Assembly (NCBI GenBank): GCA_030614035.1
Contig: JAUWKW010000085.1
Location: 1 to 6,493, forward strand
From: Chromatiales bacterium
GTDB lineage: Bacteria > Pseudomonadota > Gammaproteobacteria > Steroidobacterales > GCA-2729495
Reading direction: 5' to 3'
Length of the DNA stretch: 6,493 nucleotides
Shown: in pieces, positions 1 to 5,843 of the stretch
Position numbering within the stretch: the first letter of the stretch is position 1
How the letters are laid out: every line of letters starts with the position of its first letter
The notes under the pieces: generated by a model
Seen by the model: the letters and a program-made list of their open reading frames with translations, nothing else
Told to the model about the DNA's origin: nothing
The model's database searches: none
Program-made: the position numbers and the translations under genes

Positions 1-25
1 GTTTTTGACACGAGATCGGACCGCC

Positions 26-32
26 AAGGGGA
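26..32 (+). promoter_or_regulatory. Ribosome binding site of the ThDP enzyme gene
   Basis: AAGGGGA lies 7 nt before the ATG at 40. It supports that start even though the reading frame is open upstream to the window edge. An upstream gene, if present, could end at the TGA at 6-8 or, in another frame, at the TAA at 53-55; the window does not show which. Confidence 0.6.
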
Positions 33-39
33 AAGCATC

Positions 40-1944
40 ATGCGCGCCTTATTAAAGCAATTTCTTGACCAGCAAATCTCACGCCGCGACTTTGGTGCCG
101 GTTTGATCGCACTGGGCTATAGCGCTGCGGCGGCACAGTCCGTACTCAGTTCCGTTGCGGAAGCAGCGGAACCTCTTCCTGCCGAAGGCATTCGTTTCAA
201 AGGTACTGGCGCAGAAGTAATCGTGGAAACGCTGCGCGCTGCAGGAATCAACAATGTCTTTGCGACGACGGCGACCGGCATGTCGTCCCTGTTTGATGCG
301 TTGTCGACGCGGCCCGACGTCCGATATATCCAGTCGATCGCCGAATCGCAGGCCACCAGCATGGCGCACGGATTCGAACTGGCAAGTTTTCAGACCACGG
401 CCCTGTTCCTGCCTGGCGTAGCAGTCCCCAGCTCGATGAATAATCTGTACAACGCCTGGAAGGATCGTTCCGCTATCGCGGTTTTCTCTGACGCGGCCAG
501 TAATCAATTCCCGGGTCGCAACATGTTTCAACAAATGGACGATTGGCTGTCACCGATGGTGGAGTTTACGAAATGGCGCTGGCAAGTTAACAACACGCGT
601 CAGATCGGAGAAATGACCCGCCGGGCGATCAAGATGGCCGGAACACCGCCCGGCGGTCCAGTGCACGTGCGCTTTCCGCAGAACATTCTCGGGGCCGAGG
701 GTGTGTCGCAAACCATTTACCCGCAAAGCCGCTTCTCTGTGCCGATGGAAATCCCGCCGCAGTCGGACCTGATCGACCAGGCTGCGCGTATGCTGCTCGA
801 GGCCGAAAAACCGATGATCGTAGTTGGTTCCGAATTAACTCGAGGGCAGGCGAACGGTGAATTGGTGGAATTTGCCGAATTGCTCGGAATACCTGTGGCG
901 CAAGGCTTCAGCTGTTACGGCGATTTCCCGTTTCGCAATCCTCTGTTTGCCGGGTTCTCCGGGCTCGGTGTGCCTCGTGGGTTTGGCGGCAACGATGTAT
1001 TCCTGAACCTGGGTGCGCAGATGCCTGATCCAGGCATCATGACAGCGCCGGTGTCACGGGGTGCCAAGGTGATCCACGCGCGTCTGGAATACGAAGATAT
1101 TGCCAACATTTACCCGACCGATGTCGCGATCGTAGCCGGTATGAAGGAAACGGTCTCGGCTTTGAACGACGCGGTCAAGAGCATGGCGACCGCGAGCCGG
1201 CTGCGAAAGATCAGCGGCGAGCGTCTTGAAGCCGCGCGAGCGGATACCGCCAAACGTGAAGCAACCAGGGACGCGGCAGCCAAGGCGCTGTGGAACGCCA
1301 GCCCGATGTCCTGGGAACGAATCTCCGTGGAATTGGAAAATTCCCTGGAAGATGACGCGATTGTGGTCTCCGAACTCAATTACCGCACGCCGTATCATTA
1401 CATGAACCTGGGGCGCGACAAAAAATGGTTGGTGGGGCAAACGATGGGGTATGCGCTGGGCTGGGGAATTGGTGCTGCGCAGGGTGTCAAGATGGCCCAT
1501 CCGGACCGGCAGGTATGCTGCCTGATCGGCGATGGCACGTTGTTGTTCGGCCAGGTGGAAGGGCTGTGGAGTGCATCGCGATATGACATTCCGGTAATCA
1601 TTATCGTCTTTAATAACCACAGTTACGACGGCGAACGCGTGCGTATCTACCAACGTTCGCCAATGGCCCGAAACAGGGAAACCCGTGACATGTGGAAAGA
1701 TTTGTCCTGTTATCTGGGTAACCCGTTGGTCGATTTTGTCGGCCTGGCGAACAGCTTCGATATCCAGGCGGCCTCGGCGACGACACCCGAGGAATTTCAA
1801 AAAGCCATGCAGACCGCGAAGGCTGTCACTCGTGAGGGTCGGCCATACCTGATCGATGCGTTGACGATGCAGCTCGGTGTCGGTGCCAATGTGAACTGGC
1901 ACCCCGATATCTCTATTGCCAGTGAGCGTACCCGCAACGTTTGA
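40..1944 (+). CDS. ThDP-dependent enzyme (acetolactate synthase / benzoylformate decarboxylase superfamily) with a Tat-like signal
   Basis: 634 residues. Enzymes of this superfamily decarboxylate 2-oxo acids or join them to an acceptor using thiamine diphosphate and Mg2+. Seen: an N-terminal PYR domain at about 57-225, with the expected cofactor-activating glutamate at E102 in AESQATSMAHG; a central domain at about 245-380, with the KPMIVVGSEL stretch typical of these enzymes; and a C-terminal PP domain at about 440-615. The ThDP/Mg2+ motif is intact: GDG at 497-499, then 25 residues, then NN at 525-526. Residues 1-43 look like a twin-arginine signal (SRRDF at 14-18, an Ala-rich stretch, a possible cleavage site AEA at 40-42), so export to the periplasm is inferred. 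The family normally works in the cytoplasm. The ATG follows AAGGGGA by 7 nt. The frame stays open to base 1, so an earlier start cannot be fully excluded, but the RR position fits this one. The 33-bp gap to the aldo/keto reductase suggests co-transcription. The substrate is unknown, and I would not call it ilvB. Confidence 0.9.
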   Translation: MRALLKQFLDQQISRRDFGAGLIALGYSAAAAQSVLSSVAEAAEPLPAEGIRFKGTGAEVIVETLRAAGINNVFATTATGMSSLFDALSTRPDVRYIQSIAESQATSMAHGFELASFQTTALFLPGVAVPSSMNNLYNAWKDRSAIAVFSDAASNQFPGRNMFQQMDDWLSPMVEFTKWRWQVNNTRQIGEMTRRAIKMAGTPPGGPVHVRFPQNILGAEGVSQTIYPQSRFSVPMEIPPQSDLIDQAARMLLEAEKPMIVVGSELTRGQANGELVEFAELLGIPVAQGFSCYGDFPFRNPLFAGFSGLGVPRGFGGNDVFLNLGAQMPDPGIMTAPVSRGAKVIHARLEYEDIANIYPTDVAIVAGMKETVSALNDAVKSMATASRLRKISGERLEAARADTAKREATRDAAAKALWNASPMSWERISVELENSLEDDAIVVSELNYRTPYHYMNLGRDKKWLVGQTMGYALGWGIGAAQGVKMAHPDRQVCCLIGDGTLLFGQVEGLWSASRYDIPVIIIVFNNHSYDGERVRIYQRSPMARNRETRDMWKDLSCYLGNPLVDFVGLANSFDIQAASATTPEEFQKAMQTAKAVTREGRPYLIDALTMQLGVGANVNWHPDISIASERTRNV

Positions 1945-1966
1945 TGCCGGCCCAGCTAGTTAACGC

Positions 1967-1970
1967 GGAG
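1967..1970 (+). promoter_or_regulatory. Ribosome binding site of the aldo/keto reductase gene
   Basis: GGAG sits 7 nt before the ATG at 1978, inside the 33-bp gap after the ThDP enzyme gene. No separate promoter was recognised in that gap, which fits co-transcription of the two genes. Confidence 0.6.
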
Positions 1971-1977
1971 AATAGTC

Positions 1978-2952
1978 ATGCAGTATAAAAGTCTCGGTAA
2001 TTCGGGGCTGCAGGTATCGACGGTTGGCCTGGGGTGCATGAACTTCGGGATGGCAAATGATGAAGCTGAGTCAGCCGCTGTCGTTGCGACCGCACTGGAG
2101 CTGGGTATAAACTTTTTTGACACGGCGGATGTTTATGGGCAACGCGGCAAATCAGAAGAGTGGCTCGGCAAAGCGCTCGGCACCCGCCGGCCGGAAGTCA
2201 TTATTGCGACGAAATTTGCCGGTCCGATGTCAGCTGAGCGCGATGACATGCAGGGCGGCTCCCGCCGATACATCATGCAGGCAGTGGAAGCCAGCCTGAC
2301 TCGTCTTGGTACCGACTACATCGATTTGTACCAGATGCACCGTACCGATCCGAAAACCCCAATCGAAGAGACCATGCATGCGCTGGATGACCTGGTCAGG
2401 CAGGGCAAAGTGCGGTACATCGGCAGCTCGAATTATGCCGGTTGGCAGATTGCCGACGCACAGTGGACCGCGCGTGAGGGTCATCTGACGCCGTTCATAG
2501 CGGCTCAAAACCGTTATAGCCTGCTTACTCGCGACATCGAAAAGGAACTGGTACCGGCCTGCGATGCACATGGCCTGGGGATACTTCCGTATTTCCCGCT
2601 GGAGAGCGGCCTGTTGACCGGCAAGTACAAACGCAATGAAGACCCACCGAAGGGCAGCCGGCTGGACAAATGGAAACAGTTCAGCAGCTCATTTGCCTCC
2701 GACGACAAGTTTGACCAGGTCGAGCAATTGAACGAGTTGTGTGCACGTTACGAGCACAGCCTGCTGGACCTGGCGATGGGTTGGTTGGCCAGCCGACCAT
2801 ACGTTGCGAGCGTTATTGCCGGCGTAACAACGCCCGAGCAACTAGAGCAGAACGTGGTCGCAGGTCAGTTCGTTCCCTCAGCGGAGGAACTGGCGGAGAT
2901 CGATGAAATCAGCCCCCCGCCGCCCGTACCCCAGTTTGGTCCACGCCGGTAA
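1978..2952 (+). CDS. Aldo/keto reductase
   Basis: 324 residues, the usual length for the family. These are cytosolic (alpha/beta)8-barrel enzymes that reduce aldehydes or ketones to alcohols with NAD(P)H. Seen: the N-terminal hairpin and first strand (YKSLGNSGLQVSTVGLGCM), then the complete catalytic tetrad D48 and Y53 (in FFDTADVYG), K79 (in IIATKFAG) and H121 (in YIDLYQMHR). The C-terminal cofactor-binding segment SVIAGVTTPEQLEQN is also present. The overall pattern is that of the bacterial AKR classes related to IolS/YhdN and Tas/YajO, not a potassium-channel beta subunit. The ATG is preceded by GGAG (1967-1970) at 7 nt. The gene starts 33 bp after the ThDP enzyme ends, so the two are probably one transcript, and the reductase may act on the aldehyde or ketone made by that enzyme (inference). 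The C-terminus carries four prolines in a row (313-316). Family is certain; substrate is unknown. Confidence 0.95.
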   Translation: MQYKSLGNSGLQVSTVGLGCMNFGMANDEAESAAVVATALELGINFFDTADVYGQRGKSEEWLGKALGTRRPEVIIATKFAGPMSAERDDMQGGSRRYIMQAVEASLTRLGTDYIDLYQMHRTDPKTPIEETMHALDDLVRQGKVRYIGSSNYAGWQIADAQWTAREGHLTPFIAAQNRYSLLTRDIEKELVPACDAHGLGILPYFPLESGLLTGKYKRNEDPPKGSRLDKWKQFSSSFASDDKFDQVEQLNELCARYEHSLLDLAMGWLASRPYVASVIAGVTTPEQLEQNVVAGQFVPSAEELAEIDEISPPPPVPQFGPRR

Positions 2953-2995
2953 CCGATCTGGGTGTGCATCGAAACGCCTCGCGTAAACCATAGCG

Positions 2996-3016
2996 CGGGC
3001 TGCAGCCTGGAGCCCG
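2996..3016 (+). repeat. Small inverted repeat between the reductase and permease genes
   Basis: CGGGCT (2996-3001) and AGCCCG (3011-3016) are perfect complements around a 9-nt loop. An alternative self-complementary stretch GGCTGCAGCC (2998-3007) overlaps it. No T-run follows, so this is not a convincing intrinsic terminator. It may be a weak hairpin or chance. The rest of the 86-bp gap shows no clear promoter. Confidence 0.25.
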
Positions 3017-3038
3017 GCATCACCGGCGCGTTGAAACT

Positions 3039-4394
3039 TTGAAGGAAGGCCACCTCATTCGTGTGTTGGGCCGGCGCGATGTCCTGGCCCTGGCTTTTGG
3101 AGCCATCATTGGCTGGTCATGGGTGTTGTTGACGGGCGAGTGGGTCAAAACCGCCGGTTCACTCGGTGCGATCTCCGCTTTCACCGTCGGCGGTGTAGCC
3201 ATGCTTTTCATCAGCCTGACCTATGCGGAACTCGCTTCAGCCATGCCGGAAGTCGGGGGCGAGCACGTATACAGTTACCGGGCCCTGGGCGCGGGCGCAT
3301 CGTTTGTCTGCACCTGGTCCCTGATCCTTGCCTATGTCACCGTCGTCGCATTCGAAGCCGTGGCGTTATCTACCGGACTGGCCTACCTGATACCCAATTT
3401 CAGTTCCGGGCGACTGTGGCAGGTGGCCGGGGAAGATGTTTATCTCAGCTGGATCGCGGTCAGCGTGCCCACTGCGGTGGTAATGACCTGGGTCAATGTG
3501 TTGGGGATAAAACCGGCAGCCATGGTCCAGGCGATCGTGACCGGAATCATCCTGTTGTCCGGCATACTGTTTTTTACCGGCAGCCTCCCGGCCGGTGATC
3601 CCACCAAGCTTGAACCACTGTTCCGCGATGGCATGACCGGCACGCTGAGCGTACTGATCATGGTGCCGATGATGTTCATCGGTTTCGACGTGATTCCACA
3701 GGCCGCAGAGGAAATCGACCTGCCGCGCAGGTTGATCGGCGTGTTACTCGTCATTTCGGTCCTGATGGCACTGGTTTGGTACGTGCTGATGATACTCGGT
3801 GTGGCACTGACCTTTTCGGCCACTGAACTCGACGAAGTGGAGCTTGCGACCGCGACGGCCAACGCATCCGTGTGGGGTGGTCGATGGGCCGGGAACCTGA
3901 TGGTCATCGGCGGCATTGCCGGAATAATGACGAGTTGGAATGCATTCCTGGTCGGCGGTAGTCGCGCAGTCTATGCGCTCGCGCGTGCCGGCATGCTGCC
4001 CGGCTGGCTCGGTCACCTGCATCCGCGATTTAACACCCCGTACATGGCCATACTGCTGATCGGAAGTTTTTCCTGCATTTCGCCGTTGTTCGGACGGCAG
4101 ATATTGATCTGGCTAATCGATGCCGGAGGGCTGGCCGTCATCATCGCCTACGGCATGGTTGCTGTTTCCTTTCTGGTGCTGCGCCGACGTGAACCCGAGA
4201 TGCCGCGCCCGTTCCGGGCTGCAAAGGGGAACGTGATCGGGACGACTGCGCTGGTGCTTTCGATCCTGTTATTGCTGGTGTACCTGCCGGGCAGTCCGGC
4301 TGCGCTGACATGGCCCTACGAATGGTTGATTTGCCTTGGTTGGGCTGCACTGGGAGCAGGATTTTTTGCATGGGCACGGCTGGGTTCCCGGTAG
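3039..4394 (+). CDS. APC-superfamily amino acid/amine permease
   Basis: 451 residues with about 12 hydrophobic segments, roughly at 14-32, 42-63, 84-110, 135-155, 160-182, 200-217, 232-258, 284-306, 334-350, 355-381, 399-416 and 427-447, as expected for an inner-membrane LeuT-fold APC transporter. The unwound helix-1 motif is visible (GAIIGWSW at 21-28), as are the conserved E-V-G-G-E loop after helix 2 (70-75) and the helix-6/7 signature FDVIPQAAEE with a following PRR (216-231). Members carry amino acids, polyamines or related amines by proton coupling or exchange; the substrate cannot be read from the sequence. There is no ATG near the start. The frame opens after a TAG at 2991-2993, and the candidates are TTG 3039 (used here; it leaves the usual short cytoplasmic leader) and GTG 3063. 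The gene lies between the reductase and avtA, so transport of valine, alanine or a pathway product is a reasonable guess only. Confidence 0.92.
   Translation: MKEGHLIRVLGRRDVLALAFGAIIGWSWVLLTGEWVKTAGSLGAISAFTVGGVAMLFISLTYAELASAMPEVGGEHVYSYRALGAGASFVCTWSLILAYVTVVAFEAVALSTGLAYLIPNFSSGRLWQVAGEDVYLSWIAVSVPTAVVMTWVNVLGIKPAAMVQAIVTGIILLSGILFFTGSLPAGDPTKLEPLFRDGMTGTLSVLIMVPMMFIGFDVIPQAAEEIDLPRRLIGVLLVISVLMALVWYVLMILGVALTFSATELDEVELATATANASVWGGRWAGNLMVIGGIAGIMTSWNAFLVGGSRAVYALARAGMLPGWLGHLHPRFNTPYMAILLIGSFSCISPLFGRQILIWLIDAGGLAVIIAYGMVAVSFLVLRRREPEMPRPFRAAKGNVIGTTALVLSILLLLVYLPGSPAALTWPYEWLICLGWAALGAGFFAWARLGSR
3042..3049 (+). promoter_or_regulatory. Shine-Dalgarno-like AAGGAAGG near the permease start
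   Basis: This purine-rich run is the only strong ribosome-binding-like sequence in the area. It lies just inside the reading frame if TTG 3039 is the start, and 13 nt before an in-frame GTG at 3063, which is a long but possible spacing. It therefore raises the GTG start as an alternative, which would remove eight residues before the first helix. Confidence 0.3.
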
Positions 4395-4396
4395 AG

Positions 4397-4438
4397 CCCG
4401 GAGCATCTGAAAATAATCCTCGCTGAAGCTCCTCCGGG
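4397..4438 (+). repeat. Inverted repeat just after the permease gene
   Basis: CCCGGAG (4397-4403) and CTCCGGG (4432-4438) are perfect complements separated by 28 nt, starting 3 nt after the permease stop. The loop is long and no T-run follows, so a canonical intrinsic terminator is unlikely. It could act as a transcript-end stabiliser or be chance. Confidence 0.25.
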
Positions 4439-4441
4439 TGC

Positions 4442-4469
4442 TTGACTTGAGTCGTGATCTGTTCACGAT
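4442..4469 (+). promoter_or_regulatory. Possible promoter with overlapping dyad upstream of avtA
   Basis: TTGACT (4442-4447, 5 of 6 to the -35 consensus) is followed after 16 bp by CACGAT (4464-4469, 3 of 6 to the -10 consensus, keeping the A at position 2 and the T at position 6). The inverted repeat TCGTGA-5 nt-TCACGA (4452-4468) fills the spacer and overlaps the -10 element, where a repressor site would be expected. The match is weak. It lies about 90 bp before the avtA ATG, in the largest gap of the window (165 bp, otherwise without recognisable features). Confidence 0.25.
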
Positions 4470-4559
4470 GGCAGGCCTGTCCGGGGCGGGTTGATTTTCC
4501 TTGCGTACCGGTTCGGAAAACCCAGGCCAGATACCCTGCTACCTGCTGGAAAACCGCGC

Positions 4560-5816
4560 ATGCAAGTTTCGAAATTCGGTCAGCGCTTCACCCGCCACAC
4601 CGGTGCCCGGGAGTTGATGGATGATCTGGGCGCCGCTTTAGCTGACGATCAGCCGGTCATGATGCTGGGCGGCGGCAATCCTGCGCATATCCCGGCGGTC
4701 CAGGATGTATTCCGGGCTCGGCTGCGCGACGTCATGTCGGATGAGCCGTCATTCCGGCGCATGTTCGGAAACTATTCTGACCCAGCCGGCGAGACGAAGT
4801 TTAGAACGGCACTGGCCGGACTGCTAAAGCGTGAATTTGGTTGGGATCTGGGCCCGGCCAATATCGCGTTGACGGCCGGAAGGCAGGGCGGCTTCTTTTT
4901 GTTGTTTAACTTACTCGCCGGTGAGTACCCGGACGGCAGTCACAAGCGAATCCTTTTGCCGGTTACGCCGGAGTATATCGGCTACGAGGACCTGGGGGTC
5001 ACTGAGAACCTGTTCATCGCACAGCGACCGAGCATCGAGCAGCTGGACGACCAGATGTTCAAGTACCACGTGAACTTTGCCGATCTGCATGCAGGCGAGG
5101 ATGTTTCTGCAATTTGTGTTTCCCGTCCAACGAACCCGACGGGCAATATGCTGACGGACGACGAGATCCTGCAACTCGCGGCGATTGCCGAACAGCGTGG
5201 CGTGCCCTTTATCATCGATAATGCGTACGGTATGCCGTTTCCACAAATTGTTTTCACCGATGTTCGGCCGGTCTGGAGCGAAAACATCATTCTTTGCATG
5301 AGCCTGTCCAAGCTCGGGCTACCGGCGATCAGGACCGGTATTGTTATTGCCAACGAGGAGATCATCGATGCGTTGTCGGGCATGAATGCCATCGTCAATC
5401 TCGCGGTTAGCAGTGTCGGCGCGGTACTACTGCAGGAGCTTGTCGAAAGCGGAGAGATTATCAAGCTCGCGAGCCGCGTGATCCGGCCGTATTACCAGGA
5501 ACGGGTAGAGCAGGCCGTCGCCTGGGTGCACGAATCGCTGGCTGGTACGCAATACCGCATCCACAAGCCCGAAGGGGCCCTGTTTTTGTGGCTATGGTTT
5601 CCCGGGTTGCCGAATGGTTGCGAGGAACTTTACCGGCGCCTTAAGGCCCGCGATGTCCTGGTAGTATCCGGCCAGCATTTTTTCCCGGGTATCGATAAGG
5701 ATTGGCCGCACTGTCACGAATGCATTCGGGTGAATTACTCACAGGATCGTGAGAGCGTGCGGCAGGGAATCAAGATCATCGGGGAAGAAGTTAGGCGTGC
5801 CTACGAGGCCGCTTGA
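4560..5816 (+). CDS. avtA: Valine-pyruvate aminotransferase
   Basis: 418 residues from this ATG, against about 417 for E. coli AvtA. It is a cytosolic fold-type I PLP enzyme that transfers the amino group between valine/2-oxoisovalerate and alanine/pyruvate. Similarity to AvtA as I remember it runs end to end: KFGQRFTRHTG at the start, LGGGNPA, PEYIGY, CVSRPTNPTGN, IDNAYGMPFP, CMSLSKLGLP, HKPEGALFLWLWF and a late HECIRVNY. Key residues (numbered from this start) are N192 in NPTG, D220 and Y223 contacting PLP, K251 forming the Schiff base, and R390 for the substrate carboxylate. The frame also opens at TTG 4491, adding 23 residues that the family lacks; a modest GGA (4548-4550) lies 9 nt before the ATG. 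One oddity: the phosphate-loop segment reads TAGRQ (105-109), where I recall TNGSQ in E. coli. The acyltransferase follows after 27 bp, so the two are probably co-transcribed. Confidence 0.93.
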   Translation: MQVSKFGQRFTRHTGARELMDDLGAALADDQPVMMLGGGNPAHIPAVQDVFRARLRDVMSDEPSFRRMFGNYSDPAGETKFRTALAGLLKREFGWDLGPANIALTAGRQGGFFLLFNLLAGEYPDGSHKRILLPVTPEYIGYEDLGVTENLFIAQRPSIEQLDDQMFKYHVNFADLHAGEDVSAICVSRPTNPTGNMLTDDEILQLAAIAEQRGVPFIIDNAYGMPFPQIVFTDVRPVWSENIILCMSLSKLGLPAIRTGIVIANEEIIDALSGMNAIVNLAVSSVGAVLLQELVESGEIIKLASRVIRPYYQERVEQAVAWVHESLAGTQYRIHKPEGALFLWLWFPGLPNGCEELYRRLKARDVLVVSGQHFFPGIDKDWPHCHECIRVNYSQDRESVRQGIKIIGEEVRRAYEAA

Positions 5817-5830
5817 CGGCGCACTGATCC

Positions 5831-5835
5831 AGGAG
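5831..5835 (+). promoter_or_regulatory. Ribosome binding site of the acyltransferase gene
   Basis: AGGAG lies 8 nt before the ATG at 5844, within the 27-bp gap after avtA. This is the best ribosome binding site in the window. It fixes the start of the acyltransferase, whose reading frame runs off the 3' edge. Confidence 0.75.
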
Positions 5836-5843
5836 TCTGATCA

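Noticed and set aside
5..10. Perfect -35 hexamer TTGACA at the left edge
   Set aside because: No -10-like sequence lies 16-18 bp downstream; that position holds the ribosome binding site.
3..13. TTTTTGACACG at the left edge recurs near 2113-2124
   Set aside because: The second copy encodes the conserved FFDTA of the reductase; a shared 11-mer at two unrelated places with no flanking similarity is best taken as chance.
1054..1902. 282-codon open frame on the - strand inside the ThDP enzyme gene
   Set aside because: It lies wholly antisense to a gene with intact catalytic motifs, its translation resembles no family I know, and it is rich in His/Arg/Gln as expected of a reverse-frame shadow.
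3119..3598. 159-codon + strand open frame inside the permease gene
   Set aside because: It is out of frame with a clear 12-helix permease and its translation is Arg/Gly/Cys-rich with no recognisable domain.
4468..4494. Possible leader peptide (8 codons, ATG 4468 to TGA) upstream of avtA, as in amino-acid attenuators
   Set aside because: It has no run of valine, leucine, isoleucine or alanine codons, no ribosome binding site and no terminator with a T-run behind it.
4982..5464. 160-codon open frame on the - strand inside avtA
   Set aside because: It is antisense to a strongly conserved AvtA and is Ser-rich with no domain; a shadow frame.
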